Source: Actinomycetales bacterium (lineage in GTDB: Bacteria > Actinomycetota > Actinomycetes > Mycobacteriales > Mycobacteriaceae). Taken from it: DNA of 14,679 bases. Positions 1-7,586 of this stretch are shown here, piece after piece. The first letter of the stretch is position 1; each line of letters begins with the position of its first letter. The notes under the pieces were generated by a model. It saw nothing but the letters and a program-made list of their open reading frames with translations, was not told the origin of the DNA and did no database searches. The DNA lies in the NCBI GenBank assembly GCA_012841845.1, contig DUTZ01000418.1, forward strand, positions 1-14,679, in the 5' to 3' direction. The position numbers were made by a program, and so were the translations under genes.

Positions 1-2
1 AG

Positions 3-164
3 GCCGCCGAACCGGGGCCCGGGGCGGGGGACGACGACCAGGCGTCCGCGGCCCCCGCGTCCGAGGGCGGCCAGGTCTGGCCCTGGCTCGTGGGCGGCGG
101 CCTGCTCGTCGCGCTCGTCGCGCTGGGGGCCGTGATCGCCCTCATCTCGTCCCGGAGGCGGTGA
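3..164 (+). CDS. C-terminal fragment of a membrane-anchored, probably exported protein
   Basis: The frame is open from the window edge to a TGA at 162-164, giving 53 visible residues. They comprise an acidic, alanine/proline-rich linker (a run of Asp around residues 10-12), then one hydrophobic helix of about 22 residues beginning near WPWLVGGG, then a terminal RRR. A low-complexity linker, one helix and a basic cytoplasmic tail is the layout of the C-terminal anchor of an exported protein. Actinobacterial CopC and YcnI/DUF1775 copper-related proteins end this way, but nothing visible here identifies the family, so I do not assign one. The MFS gene starts 17 bp downstream on the same strand. 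Confidence 0.65.
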   Translation, partial: AAEPGPGAGDDDQASAAPASEGGQVWPWLVGGGLLVALVALGAVIALISSRRR

Positions 165-169
165 CGGCG

Positions 170-175
170 TAGCCT
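170..175 (+). promoter_or_regulatory. -10 element TAGCCT for a leaderless MFS transcript
   Basis: TAGCCT fits the actinobacterial TANNNT -10 consensus and ends 6 nt before the GTG at 182, so transcription would begin at or next to the start codon. No Shine-Dalgarno sequence precedes that GTG. The same arrangement recurs before the genes at 2823, 7669 and 14368. I see no convincing -35 element. Confidence 0.5.
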
Positions 176-181
176 GCGTCG

Positions 182-1372
182 GTGACCCCGACCCGCCACC
201 CCTCGCGCCCGCGAGTGCCCCTCGCCCTGGCGGCGCTCGCCCTCGGGGGGTTCGGGATCGGCGTGACCGAGTTCGCGGCCATGGGGCTGCTCCGGGCGAT
301 CGCCGACGACTTCGGACTCACCGAACCGCAGGCCGGCCACGTCATCTCCGCCTACGCGCTCGGGGTGGTCGTGGGCGCCCCGCTGCTCACCGTGTGGACC
401 TCGCGGTGGCGACGCCGCACCCTGCTGCTGGCGCTCATGGGCCTGTTCGCCGTGGGCAACGTCGCGGCGGCGTTCGCGCCGTCGGCCGGACTGCTCGTCG
501 CGGCGCGGTTCGTCGCGGGGATCCCGCACGGCGCCTACTTCGGGGTGGCCTCCCTCGTGGCGGCGTCGCTCGCCGGGGCCGGGAAGCAGGCGCGGGCGGT
601 GGCGCTGGTGCTCCTCGGGCTGTCGGTGGCCAACGTCGTGGGCGTGCCGGCGGCCACCTGGCTGGGCGAGGCGGTGGGGTGGCAGGCGGCCTTCCTCGCC
701 GTCGGCGCCATCGGCCTGGTCACGGTGGCGGCGATCGCGACCCTCGTCCCCGAGCCGCCGGGCGCCGGGGACCCCGTCCACGCCCGGGAGGAGCTCGGCG
801 CGCTGGCCCGGCCCCAGGTCCTGGCGACCCTGGCCGTGGGGTGCGTCGGCTTCGGCGGCATGTTCGCCGTCTACACGTACATCCAGTGGACCATGGTCGA
901 CGTGGCCGGGATCTCCCCGCGGTGGATGCCCGCCGTGCTCGCGCTCTACGGCCTCGGGATGGTGACCGGCAACCTCGCCGGCGGCGTGATCGCCGACCGC
1001 GACCTCGACCGCGGCCTCGTCGGCACCACGGTGTTCATGATCTCCGTGCTGGCACTGTTCTCGGTGGCCGCGCACAACCCGGTGACCGCGCTGGTCGGGC
1101 TGTTCCTCGTGGGAACCACCGGCGCGGCGCTCGTACCGGGACTGCAGGCGCGGCTCATGGCCGTGGCCGGGCGGGGGCAGACCCTCGCCGCGGCACTCAA
1201 CCACTCCGCGCTCAACGTGGCCAACGCCCTCGGTGCGTGGATCGGGGGCGTGGTGATCGCCGCTGGCTTCGGGTACACCTCGCCTGCGCTCGCAGGGGCC
1301 GGGCTGGCCGCGCTCGGGCTCGCGATCCTGGCTCCGGCGGCCCGGGCGGCACGTCAGCAGGCCAGTCGGTAA
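182..1372 (+). CDS. MFS efflux transporter, DHA1 (drug:H+ antiporter) type
   Basis: A 396-residue protein with about 12 hydrophobic helices, the usual size for a DHA1 major facilitator. Visible family marks are GVTEF in TM1 (residues 27-31), SAYALGVVVGAPLL in TM2 (56-69), a basic loop WTSRWRRRTLLL in the place of motif A (72-83), and ARFVAGIPHGAYFG in TM4 (108-121), where the Arg belongs to motif B. These are typical of the AraJ/YdhP/Cmx-like group, which exports drugs, sugars or metabolites by proton antiport across the cytoplasmic membrane. The substrate cannot be read from the sequence. The GTG start is supported by the -10 element 6 nt upstream. The last 19 bp overlap the 3' end of the convergent HNH gene. 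The upstream fragment lies 17 bp away but may be a separate transcript. Confidence 0.9.
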   Translation: MTPTRHPSRPRVPLALAALALGGFGIGVTEFAAMGLLRAIADDFGLTEPQAGHVISAYALGVVVGAPLLTVWTSRWRRRTLLLALMGLFAVGNVAAAFAPSAGLLVAARFVAGIPHGAYFGVASLVAASLAGAGKQARAVALVLLGLSVANVVGVPAATWLGEAVGWQAAFLAVGAIGLVTVAAIATLVPEPPGAGDPVHAREELGALARPQVLATLAVGCVGFGGMFAVYTYIQWTMVDVAGISPRWMPAVLALYGLGMVTGNLAGGVIADRDLDRGLVGTTVFMISVLALFSVAAHNPVTALVGLFLVGTTGAALVPGLQARLMAVAGRGQTLAAALNHSALNVANALGAWIGGVVIAAGFGYTSPALAGAGLAALGLAILAPAARAARQQASR

Positions 1373-2736
1373 CCACCGCGATTCGGCGGCCACACGACAT
1401 CCGGGGCGACGCGGCCGTGGGCCTCGAGTTCTCGCCAGCGCGCCAGGGGGCCGAAGGGACGGGTGCGCAGCCGACGGCCGGTATCGGTGACGACGGTGAG
1501 CGTGCCGTCCCGCTCCAGGTGGTAGCGCCAGGATCCGTGGGTCTTGAACCGGTGATGTCGCCTGCACAGGCACATGAGGTTGTGCTCGGCCGTCGGGCCG
1601 CCGCGGCTGGGATCGGTGTGGTCGAAGGGGCGGACATGGTCGACGTCGCAGAACTCCGCCCGCACGCTGCAGCCGGGGTGGCGGCAGGTGCCGTCACGCA
1701 GCCGGATCCGGCGCTTGAGGTCCTCCGCGATGCGATACGTGCGTGTCCTGGCGCGACGCTCGGCGCGGTTGCCGTGGTCCGCCGCACCGGGGGTCGGATC
1801 GACCGATTCGAGGGTCGCGCCGGTGCAGGCTCCGAGAAGCTGCAGGAGTGCGTCCACCGAGGCCGCGCCGCTCCGGGCGAACACGACCCGGCCGGCTGCG
1901 GGGCCCCGACCGGCGATCACGGTGACCTGCGGGCGGATGATCGGTGCGCGCCCGGGGCCCTCGTCGGACCCCGGGGTCGAGCACGCGGGGGCCGCCGTGT
2001 TGACGGCCAGGTGGACCAGGGCATCGACCAGTCGCTCGCCGCGGCTGGTCCCGGCGTCGGGCTCGCGATCCAGGGCATCGGCGGCGTCGTGCTCGAGGCG
2101 TGCGGCGAGGACGGCCCCCTCCGCGGCGGTGAGGGAGGCGTAGAGGGTGCACATCCCGTCCGGCGCCTCGCGGAAGGACACGAAGCGGTCCCGGACCGCC
2201 GCCTTCCGGCGCCGGGCGAGGGCCTCGGCATCGAGTTGTTCGATGACCTCGTCGATGAGCGCGTCCACGGCCGCCCGGCCGGGACGCTCGCCGCGATCGA
2301 GCCGGCCCAGGTATTCGGCGACGGCGCGGGCCTGGACCGCCGCGATGCGGTCGGAGTCGACCGTCGCGAGACGACGGTGGAAGTCGCGGGCGATGCGCTC
2401 GTCCATCCGGCCGGCCTCCATGGCCTCGAGCACGGCGGGTAGGCGTCGGACCAGGTCGAGCGAGAAGGTCAGGAACGACTGGGCTCGGCCCACGTTGATG
2501 ACCAGGGCTTCGGCGAGATCCGCGCGCGCCCGGTCCCACGCGTCCACATGGGACCACGCGGGTCCGGGCCTCTCGTCGGTCCACTCCTCGCGCGCGGCGA
2601 AGATCGTGTGCGCGAGGCGGATGCGGCGGGCGCAGGCGCGGCACTCGTCGGCGAACGCGACACCGGCGGCGGCCATGGCCTCCGCCACCGCCTCCGCCTC
2701 GCCGGCACTCCGCGCGGTCTCCGCGTTTCCGTTCAT
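1354..2736 (-). CDS. DUF222 / HNH endonuclease domain protein (13E12 family)
   Basis: A 460-residue protein with two parts. The helical, Arg/Ala/Glu-rich DUF222 region covers roughly residues 30-330. The HNH nuclease module lies near 340-400 and contains a CRHPGC zinc-type knuckle, the DVDHVRPF core with the first metal and catalytic His, the GGPT..HNLMCLCRRHH stretch, and a second Cys/His pair. This is the architecture of the 13E12 repeat proteins found in many copies in mycobacteria, dietzias and rhodococci. HNH modules bind a divalent metal and nick DNA. The biological role of the family is not established, and a mobile or selfish history has been suggested. All expected HNH residues are present, so nothing suggests decay. 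The start is an ATG at 2736 without a good Shine-Dalgarno; TCTACT 7 nt upstream could be a degenerate -10. The 3' end overlaps the convergent MFS gene by 19 bp. Confidence 0.88.
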   Translation of the reverse strand: MNGNAETARSAGEAEAVAEAMAAAGVAFADECRACARRIRLAHTIFAAREEWTDERPGPAWSHVDAWDRARADLAEALVINVGRAQSFLTFSLDLVRRLPAVLEAMEAGRMDERIARDFHRRLATVDSDRIAAVQARAVAEYLGRLDRGERPGRAAVDALIDEVIEQLDAEALARRRKAAVRDRFVSFREAPDGMCTLYASLTAAEGAVLAARLEHDAADALDREPDAGTSRGERLVDALVHLAVNTAAPACSTPGSDEGPGRAPIIRPQVTVIAGRGPAAGRVVFARSGAASVDALLQLLGACTGATLESVDPTPGAADHGNRAERRARTRTYRIAEDLKRRIRLRDGTCRHPGCSVRAEFCDVDHVRPFDHTDPSRGGPTAEHNLMCLCRRHHRFKTHGSWRYHLERDGTLTVVTDTGRRLRTRPFGPLARWRELEAHGRVAPDVVWPPNRGGYRLAC

Positions 2737-2809
2737 GTGTTCGAGTAGATCACGTGGGTACGACAGGATGGGTCCGCGCAGGTCGGGGGCCGTCGCGGGC
2801 GTCCGGGAG

Positions 2810-2815
2810 TAGCGT
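2810..2815 (+). promoter_or_regulatory. -10 element TAGCGT for the F420/FMN oxidoreductase gene
   Basis: TAGCGT matches TANNNT and ends 7 nt before the ATG at 2823, which fits a leaderless mRNA. It lies in the 86-bp divergent gap with the HNH gene. A weak GGGAG at 2805-2809 is 13 nt from the ATG, too far to act as a normal ribosome binding site. Confidence 0.45.
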
Positions 2816-2822
2816 CGGTGCC

Positions 2823-3284
2823 ATGCCGACCTACGCCACCGCAGACCGTGTCGACCGCGCCGCCCTCGAGGACTTCCTCCGGACCCGGCACCGCGCCGTG
2901 CTCGTCACCCGCCGGGCCTCGGGCGGACTGCAGAGTTCGCCCGTCACCTGCGGACTGGACGAACAGGGCCGCCTCGTCGCGGCCACCTACCCGCAGCGCG
3001 CCAAGGTGCGCAACATCCGTAGAGAACCGGCGGTGAGTGCGTGCGTGCTCTCGGACGACTGGAACGGCCCGTACGTGCACCTCGACGGCACCGCGGAGAT
3101 CGTCGACCTGCCCGAGGCGGTGGAGCCCCTGGTCGAGTACTTCCGCTCGGTGGCCGGCGAGCACCCGGACTGGGACGAGTACCGGGAGGCGATGGTGCGC
3201 CAGGGGAAATGCCTGATCCGGGTGACGATCGACGCGTGGGGCCCCATCGCCACCGGGGGCTTCCCGCCGGAGGCGGGACACTGA
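2823..3284 (+). CDS. PPOX-class F420/FMN-dependent split-barrel oxidoreductase
   Basis: A 153-residue protein matching the small flavin/deazaflavin-dependent (FDOR-B, Rv1155-like) split-barrel family in size and pattern. It has an N-terminal helix, RHRAVLVTRRASG (residues 22-34), a strand VTCGLDEQGRLVAAT (41-55), the conserved K-x-R-N-I-x-R-x-P-x-V segment (61-71) and PYVHLDGTAEIVD (83-95). In Mycobacteriales most such proteins use F420H2, or less often FMN or heme, to reduce small organic substrates. The sequence does not show which cofactor or substrate applies here. The frame is open upstream to 2754, but the first ATG with family-like sequence and a -10 element before it is at 2823. The stop codon lies inside the first unit of a 28-bp tandem duplication. 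It converges on the SGNH hydrolase gene. Confidence 0.85.
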   Translation: MPTYATADRVDRAALEDFLRTRHRAVLVTRRASGGLQSSPVTCGLDEQGRLVAATYPQRAKVRNIRREPAVSACVLSDDWNGPYVHLDGTAEIVDLPEAVEPLVEYFRSVAGEHPDWDEYREAMVRQGKCLIRVTIDAWGPIATGGFPPEAGH

Positions 3285-3319
3285 CGCGAGTCCGCCGGAG
3301 GCGGGACGCTGACGCGAGC
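3262..3319. terminator. Tandem 28-bp repeat with two GC hairpins between convergent genes
   Basis: Units 3264-3291 and 3292-3319 are identical at 26 of 28 positions. Unit 1 contains arms TCCCGCC and GGCGGGA around a 3-nt GGA loop (3262-3278). Unit 2 keeps a CCGCC/GGCGG stem around the same loop (3292-3304). The array carries the stop codon of the upstream oxidoreductase and abuts the stop codon (3320-3322) of the opposing SGNH gene, so a bidirectional terminator is the natural reading. There is no T-tract, as is common in actinobacteria. Confidence 0.6.
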
Positions 3320-4255
3320 CTAGAACCGGTCGAGGATCATCCGCGCGGTGGCCAGGTGCCCGGCGCGCGTGGGGTGCAGCGGGACCGCGCCGGCGTCCAC
3401 GCCGAGGAACGAGGTCCAGCGGTCCGGGTCGCACGCCGAGTGACCGGGCGGGGTGCGGTCGGCGACGATCTCGACGCCCTCGGCGTGGGCGACGTCGCGC
3501 AGCATCGCGTTGAGGCGGTCGACGTGCCGGCGGCCGAAGTGCTGGTTGGCGGCGCTGTAGGGGGCGATGTCCAGGCACGGCACCGGGTGGAACGGCTGCA
3601 GGTAACCCACGAGGAGGATCCGTGCCCGCGGGGCCCGGGCCCGGATGTCGCGGACGAGTTGCCGGAGGCCGGGGACCACGCGCGGCACCTTGGCCGCCCA
3701 CTCGGCCTCGAGGTGCGTGCAGTCGGCGGTGAGCGCGCACCGCTCGGCGAGCTGGAGCACGTCGGTGTCGTTGCCGCCGACCTGCAGGGTCACCACGTCG
3801 ACGCCCGGGTGCAGGGCGTTCATCTGCGGCGGCCCGTACTCGGCGCGGCTGGTGTAGGCGAGCGGCACGCGCAGGCCGCGGCAGGAGACGTCGTGGACCC
3901 GCCACCCCGTCATCTCGCGGATCCGGCTGGGGTAGTTGTCCCCGGAACGGAAGCAGGTGTCGCCGCCGAAGGAGCCGAAGGTCATGGGGTCCATGCCGAC
4001 GATGGAGCCGGTCGAGGTGAACGAGTCGCCCATCGCCACGTAGGTGAGCGGCGCGGTGTGGCGGCCCGTCGGGGGCGCGGCGGAGCCCGACCCGATCGCC
4101 CGGCCGGAGCCGTCGGCGCTCGCGACGGAACCGTCGAAGGACCGGGCCGCAGCGGCGGGGGTGGTGGCGACCGCTCCCGAGACGGCCAGGACGGCCGCCG
4201 TGGCGACCGCCGCGGCGGACCGGAGGAGTCGGGAACCGACCAGATGACCGCCCAT
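3320..4255 (-). CDS. Secreted SGNH/GDSL-type esterase or lipase
   Basis: A 311-residue SGNH hydrolase with a Sec-type signal peptide: basic N-region, a hydrophobic alanine/valine core at about residues 12-30, and a likely cut near TTPAAAA (31-37). Block I is VAMGDSFTSTG with nucleophile Ser78. Block III is QVGGNDTD with Asn162. Block V is PLHPTRAGH with His294. The position three before the catalytic His is Val instead of the usual Asp. This fits a Ser-His dyad using a backbone carbonyl, as described for the Streptomyces scabies esterase. Paired cysteines (101/125, RC..ADC, PC..SAC) suggest three disulfides and an extracytoplasmic location. It probably hydrolyses lipid or ester substrates at the cell envelope. 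A TTG at 4267 is an alternative start, but ATG 4255 is preferred. TetR lies 43 bp upstream on the same strand. Confidence 0.88.
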   Translation of the reverse strand: MGGHLVGSRLLRSAAAVATAAVLAVSGAVATTPAAAARSFDGSVASADGSGRAIGSGSAAPPTGRHTAPLTYVAMGDSFTSTGSIVGMDPMTFGSFGGDTCFRSGDNYPSRIREMTGWRVHDVSCRGLRVPLAYTSRAEYGPPQMNALHPGVDVVTLQVGGNDTDVLQLAERCALTADCTHLEAEWAAKVPRVVPGLRQLVRDIRARAPRARILLVGYLQPFHPVPCLDIAPYSAANQHFGRRHVDRLNAMLRDVAHAEGVEIVADRTPPGHSACDPDRWTSFLGVDAGAVPLHPTRAGHLATARMILDRF

Positions 4256-4298
4256 GGTCGCAGTCAACCACCCGGGGAGTCGCCGGGGAGCCCACTCG

Positions 4299-4916
4299 TC
4301 AGGATCCGACTCCGTCCGGGGGCGTGAGCGCGGGGACCAGCCACCGCTCGAGCAGGGCCCGGATCTCCGCCTCCGGCCGGGGCGCGACGGCGTCGGGGGC
4401 GTCGAGCAGGGAGATGAGCAGCCGCAGGATCATCTCCGCGAGGCCGTCGAGGTCGGTCTCCGAGACCCCGCCCGCCGCCCAGTCCACGGGGAACCGGCGC
4501 AGCATCGCCGAGCCGTAGGCGACCGTCTCCGGGGAGGTGGCCGCGCGGCTCAGGGTGGCGGTGTCGCCGAGCTGCAGCAGGAGGTTGAGCCGCGGGTCCT
4601 GCGGCACGGTGCGCAGGCAGAACAGCATGCCCTCGACCACGGCCTCGGCGGGCGAGCGGCTGCCGTCGACGTGGGCGACGAGCCGGTCCACGAAGTCCTC
4701 GGCGCCCCGGGCGGCCACCTCGCCGACGATCTCGTTGATGCTGCCCACGTGCCGGTACACGGTCTGCCGGGTCACGCCGAGTTCGGCGGCCACGTCGGAG
4801 AGGGTCGTCTTGGCCACCCCGTGGCGGTCGATGAGCCGCTCGGTGGCGTCGAGGATCCGCAGGCGCGCCTCGTCCTCGTCCGCCGGGGGCCGGCCGCCCC
4901 ACCCGTGTCTGGCCAT
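4299..4916 (-). CDS. TetR-family repressor, probable autoregulator of the flavin monooxygenase operon
   Basis: A 205-residue protein, a normal TetR length. The N-terminal DNA-binding domain reads RILDATERLIDRHG then TTLSDVAAELGVTRQTVYRHVGS (about residues 38-60), with the HTH recognition helix at VTRQTVYRHV. The rest is a helical ligand-binding and dimerisation domain with no recognisable ligand signature. Its ATG lies 4 nt after the stop of the membrane protein gene and has no Shine-Dalgarno of its own, so translation is probably coupled and it is the third gene of that operon. Inference: it binds the inverted repeat at 7587-7613 over the operon promoter and represses its own transcription until a substrate or product is bound. 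Confidence 0.88.
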   Translation of the reverse strand: MARHGWGGRPPADEDEARLRILDATERLIDRHGVAKTTLSDVAAELGVTRQTVYRHVGSINEIVGEVAARGAEDFVDRLVAHVDGSRSPAEAVVEGMLFCLRTVPQDPRLNLLLQLGDTATLSRAATSPETVAYGSAMLRRFPVDWAAGGVSETDLDGLAEMILRLLISLLDAPDAVAPRPEAEIRALLERWLVPALTPPDGVGS

Positions 4917-4920
4917 GGGG

Positions 4921-6069
4921 TCAGACTGTCACACGGTCCGCCTCCGCCCGGGACCCGCTCGTGGCGCGCACCGCGGCCACGACGAACCACGCCGAGACGA
5001 GCACGCAGGCGAGCGCGTACCAGGGGTGGCCGACCGGGGCGCCGTCGGCGGTGACGCCGTCGGTGGCGGCGAGGAATGCGGGAAGGGCGGTGAGCCAGAA
5101 CGCCACGTGCACGCCGAGGTAGACGGCGGGGTAGACGCGGACGAAGCCGGGGGAGGGCACCGGGTCGGGCGCGCCCCGCCACGTCCGGAGCGTCGCCTCG
5201 GTGAGCAGCCACAGTCCCACGGCCCACAGCGCGCCGATGAACAGCCAGACGACGGTCCGCTGGAGCGTCGCGTCGCCCTCGGCCTCCACGCCGACCCGGG
5301 TGGGGGCGGCGAGGATCACCATGAGGACCGGGGTGAGGACGCCGGCGAGGACGGTGCGCCACGCGAGTTGCCCGCCGCCGAGGTGCCGGCGCGCGTCCGG
5401 GTCGGCGCCGCGGGCGGGTCCGACGAGCCGCACGACCAGCCACACCATGACGCCGAACGAGACCGAGGCGAACACCCACATGCTGTTCATGGGCACCGAG
5501 GCGAGCATCGGCTGGTTGATGGTGTTGTCCGGGTTCCACGCCCACCACCGCAACTGCGGGCCGAGCTGGTCGAACACCTCGTAGAAGACCTGGCTGGCGA
5601 AGGCCGTGGCGACGGCCCCCACGGCGGCGCCGCGGCGCTCGAAGATCCCGAGCGCGCGGACGAGCTCGTAGGCGATCTGCGAGATCACCGGGTAGAACGC
5701 CACGATGTACAGCGGCAGCCGGTCGAACATGAACTGCACGGTGAAGACGTTGTGGGAGAAGATGAACCCCACGTAGTCCTCGAGCCCGAACCACTCCGGG
5801 AAGTACAGCGGGGGCTCGATGACGGCGAGGTAGACCAACGCCGCGAACCACAGTCCGAGGTTGGTCGCGTCGCCGTCGCGCCGCCACCGTCGCCAGGCGT
5901 GGACGAGCGCGAACACCGCCCCCGCCACGATGAGCACCTCGAGCAGCGGCATGGTCCAGTGCTCGAGCGACAGCGGCGACCGCAGGGCGCCGACCGGGTG
6001 GGCCCCGTCGCAGGCGAAGCCGAGGAACTCGGCGACCTGCCGGGCCGCGGGCTCACACGTGTACGCCAC
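4921..6069 (-). CDS. Polytopic membrane protein of unknown family
   Basis: A 382-residue protein with about nine hydrophobic segments, for example near residues 40-58, 72-91, 105-138 (possibly two), 147-167 and four more toward the C terminus. I do not recognise the family. Potentially functional polar residues in or beside membrane segments include YLAVIEPPLYFPEW, FSHNVFTVQFMFDRLP, EVFDQLGPQLRWWAWN and PMNSMW. These look more like an active site or cofactor site than a simple transporter. The GTG start at 6069 is chosen because GGAGG (6076-6080) lies 6 nt upstream. The gene overlaps the end of the monooxygenase gene by 17 bp, and its stop is 4 nt from the TetR start, so it is a core operon member. 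A lipid- or isoprenoid-modifying partner of the flavoenzyme is a guess. Confidence 0.82.
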   Translation of the reverse strand: MAYTCEPAARQVAEFLGFACDGAHPVGALRSPLSLEHWTMPLLEVLIVAGAVFALVHAWRRWRRDGDATNLGLWFAALVYLAVIEPPLYFPEWFGLEDYVGFIFSHNVFTVQFMFDRLPLYIVAFYPVISQIAYELVRALGIFERRGAAVGAVATAFASQVFYEVFDQLGPQLRWWAWNPDNTINQPMLASVPMNSMWVFASVSFGVMVWLVVRLVGPARGADPDARRHLGGGQLAWRTVLAGVLTPVLMVILAAPTRVGVEAEGDATLQRTVVWLFIGALWAVGLWLLTEATLRTWRGAPDPVPSPGFVRVYPAVYLGVHVAFWLTALPAFLAATDGVTADGAPVGHPWYALACVLVSAWFVVAAVRATSGSRAEADRVTV

Positions 6070-7573
6070 GGCCGGCCTCCACGGGGTTGGCGGGGTCCGA
6101 GTAGTCGGTGCCCGGCGGGTCGTGGCGCATGTCGAAGCCGGCGGGCACGCGGGTGCGGCCGAGCAGCTCGCGGACCTTGTGCCGCGCCAGGCCGTAGAGG
6201 AAGCGCGGGTCGGTCATCATCTCGCGCAGCGACTTGTCGAGGTTGAACACCGCGGTGAACGTCCGCTCCACGTAGTCGTCCTCGCGGGAGGCGGCGGTGA
6301 TGGCGTTGAACACCGGCCACGAGGCGCGGCCCATGACGGCGCGGCGCAGGGGGCCGACGGTCTCGGTCCCCTCGGCGAAGTCGTAGGCCTGGTCGCGGGC
6401 CATGGCGAGCATCCACGGCACGTCGAGGGACCTGCGCTGCGCGGCGAGGAAGTCGCGGGTGAACGCGGCGTCCAGCGCTCCGTGCGCGGCGAGCGCGTCG
6501 GCCAAGACGAGCGCCGAGCGGGCCGCCGAGCTCATGCCCTGCGCGTAGAACGGGTTGAAGCCGCAGATCGAGTCGCCCACCGACACGAGCCCGAGCGCGG
6601 GGTTCGCCACCTCGTCGTAGCGCCGCCACTTGTTGCCCGTCGAGCGGGTGAGGTGCACCTCGGACAGCGGTGTGCTGAGCTTCATGGCGGCCGCGAACGA
6701 CGGCGCGCGCAGCTTCTCGGCGGCGGCCTCGAACGCCTCGGCCTTCCGCGGCATGTCCAGGCCCCACGAGCCCATGCAGGCGATCACCCGGTTGCCCTCG
6801 ATGGGGAAGAAGTTGGAGAGGTACTCGTGCTCCTCGGGGTGCTCGCCGGCCTCCTGGGTGGGGGTGATGACGAGGTGCTTCCACCACCACGACGGCGGCT
6901 GGTCCGCCGGGTCGGGGAGCTGGTACCAGCGGGAGGTGTAGGTGACCTTGGCGTCGAGGGTCTTCTCGGGGACGGCGGGCCACCCGGCCGCCGCGAGCCA
7001 GTCGGCGACGGAGGAGCCGCGGCCGAGGGCGTCGACGACGAGGTCGGCGTCGAGGACGACGGCGTCGCCGTCCGGGCCGGTGTACTCCACGCCCCTCACG
7101 CGTCCGTCCGGGGTCCCGCCGCCGGTGGTGACCAGCCCGGTCACGGCCGCACCCTCGCGGATCTCGACGGTGGGCAGCTCGCGGACCTTGTCCCGCAGGA
7201 CGCGCTCGACGAGCACGCGCGAGGAGTAGAGCATCGTCATGGTGCTGGCCTTGCGGGGCGCCCAGCCGTCCTTCTCGCCGTAGGCCGCGGACATGGACGG
7301 CATGAGCAGCAGGCCGCCGGCCTCGACGAGCGCGTCCTCGAAGCCGGGGAAGATCGTGCCCATCGCGCGGCGGCCCGCGTTGAGGACGAAGTGCGGGTGC
7401 TTGCTCTGCGGGACGCCGCGCCGGTGCTCGGCGCCCGGCGGCAGCTCGTCGCGCTCGAGCACGATCACCCGGTCGAAGTGCGGGGCGAGCACGCCCGCCG
7501 AACACAGTCCCGCCACGCTCCCGCCGAGGACCACCGCGGTGGCCCCGTGCCTCGTGTTGTTCCCGTCAGCCAT
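6053..7573 (-). CDS. FAD-dependent monooxygenase / oxidoreductase (LasC/MonCI-like, group A)
   Basis: A 506-residue flavoprotein. An N-terminal Rossmann fold binds FAD: VVLGGSVAGL (residues 14-23), then Glu40 in VIVLERDE for the ribose. A GVPQSKHPHFVLNAGRRAM stretch follows, typical of the polyether epoxidase LasC/MonCI and related COG0654 oxidoreductases. The second FAD motif is SVGDSICGFNPFYAQGMSSA, the GD-x6-P-x3-G-type signature of group A flavin monooxygenases and geranylgeranyl reductase-like enzymes. The C-terminal 120 residues or so are family-specific. It probably epoxidises, hydroxylates or reduces a lipophilic substrate with NAD(P)H and oxygen; the substrate is unknown. ATG 7573 has AAGGA (7579-7583) 5 nt upstream. 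It is the first gene of an operon with the membrane protein and TetR, under the promoter at 7605-7633. Confidence 0.85.
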   Translation of the reverse strand: MADGNNTRHGATAVVLGGSVAGLCSAGVLAPHFDRVIVLERDELPPGAEHRRGVPQSKHPHFVLNAGRRAMGTIFPGFEDALVEAGGLLLMPSMSAAYGEKDGWAPRKASTMTMLYSSRVLVERVLRDKVRELPTVEIREGAAVTGLVTTGGGTPDGRVRGVEYTGPDGDAVVLDADLVVDALGRGSSVADWLAAAGWPAVPEKTLDAKVTYTSRWYQLPDPADQPPSWWWKHLVITPTQEAGEHPEEHEYLSNFFPIEGNRVIACMGSWGLDMPRKAEAFEAAAEKLRAPSFAAAMKLSTPLSEVHLTRSTGNKWRRYDEVANPALGLVSVGDSICGFNPFYAQGMSSAARSALVLADALAAHGALDAAFTRDFLAAQRRSLDVPWMLAMARDQAYDFAEGTETVGPLRRAVMGRASWPVFNAITAASREDDYVERTFTAVFNLDKSLREMMTDPRFLYGLARHKVRELLGRTRVPAGFDMRHDPPGTDYSDPANPVEAGRGVHV

Positions 7574-7586
7574 AACCGTCCTTCAT

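Noticed and set aside
394..2442. A 682-codon open frame on the plus strand, over the MFS gene and antisense to the HNH gene
   Set aside because: It is Arg/Gly/Pro/Ala-rich without domains and overlaps two genes with clear family motifs. It is a product of very high GC content.
4276..4313. 7-bp arms GGAGTCG and CGACTCC between the TetR and SGNH genes, as a terminator
   Set aside because: The loop is 24 nt, one arm lies inside the TetR coding end, and no T-tract follows. It is too weak to call.
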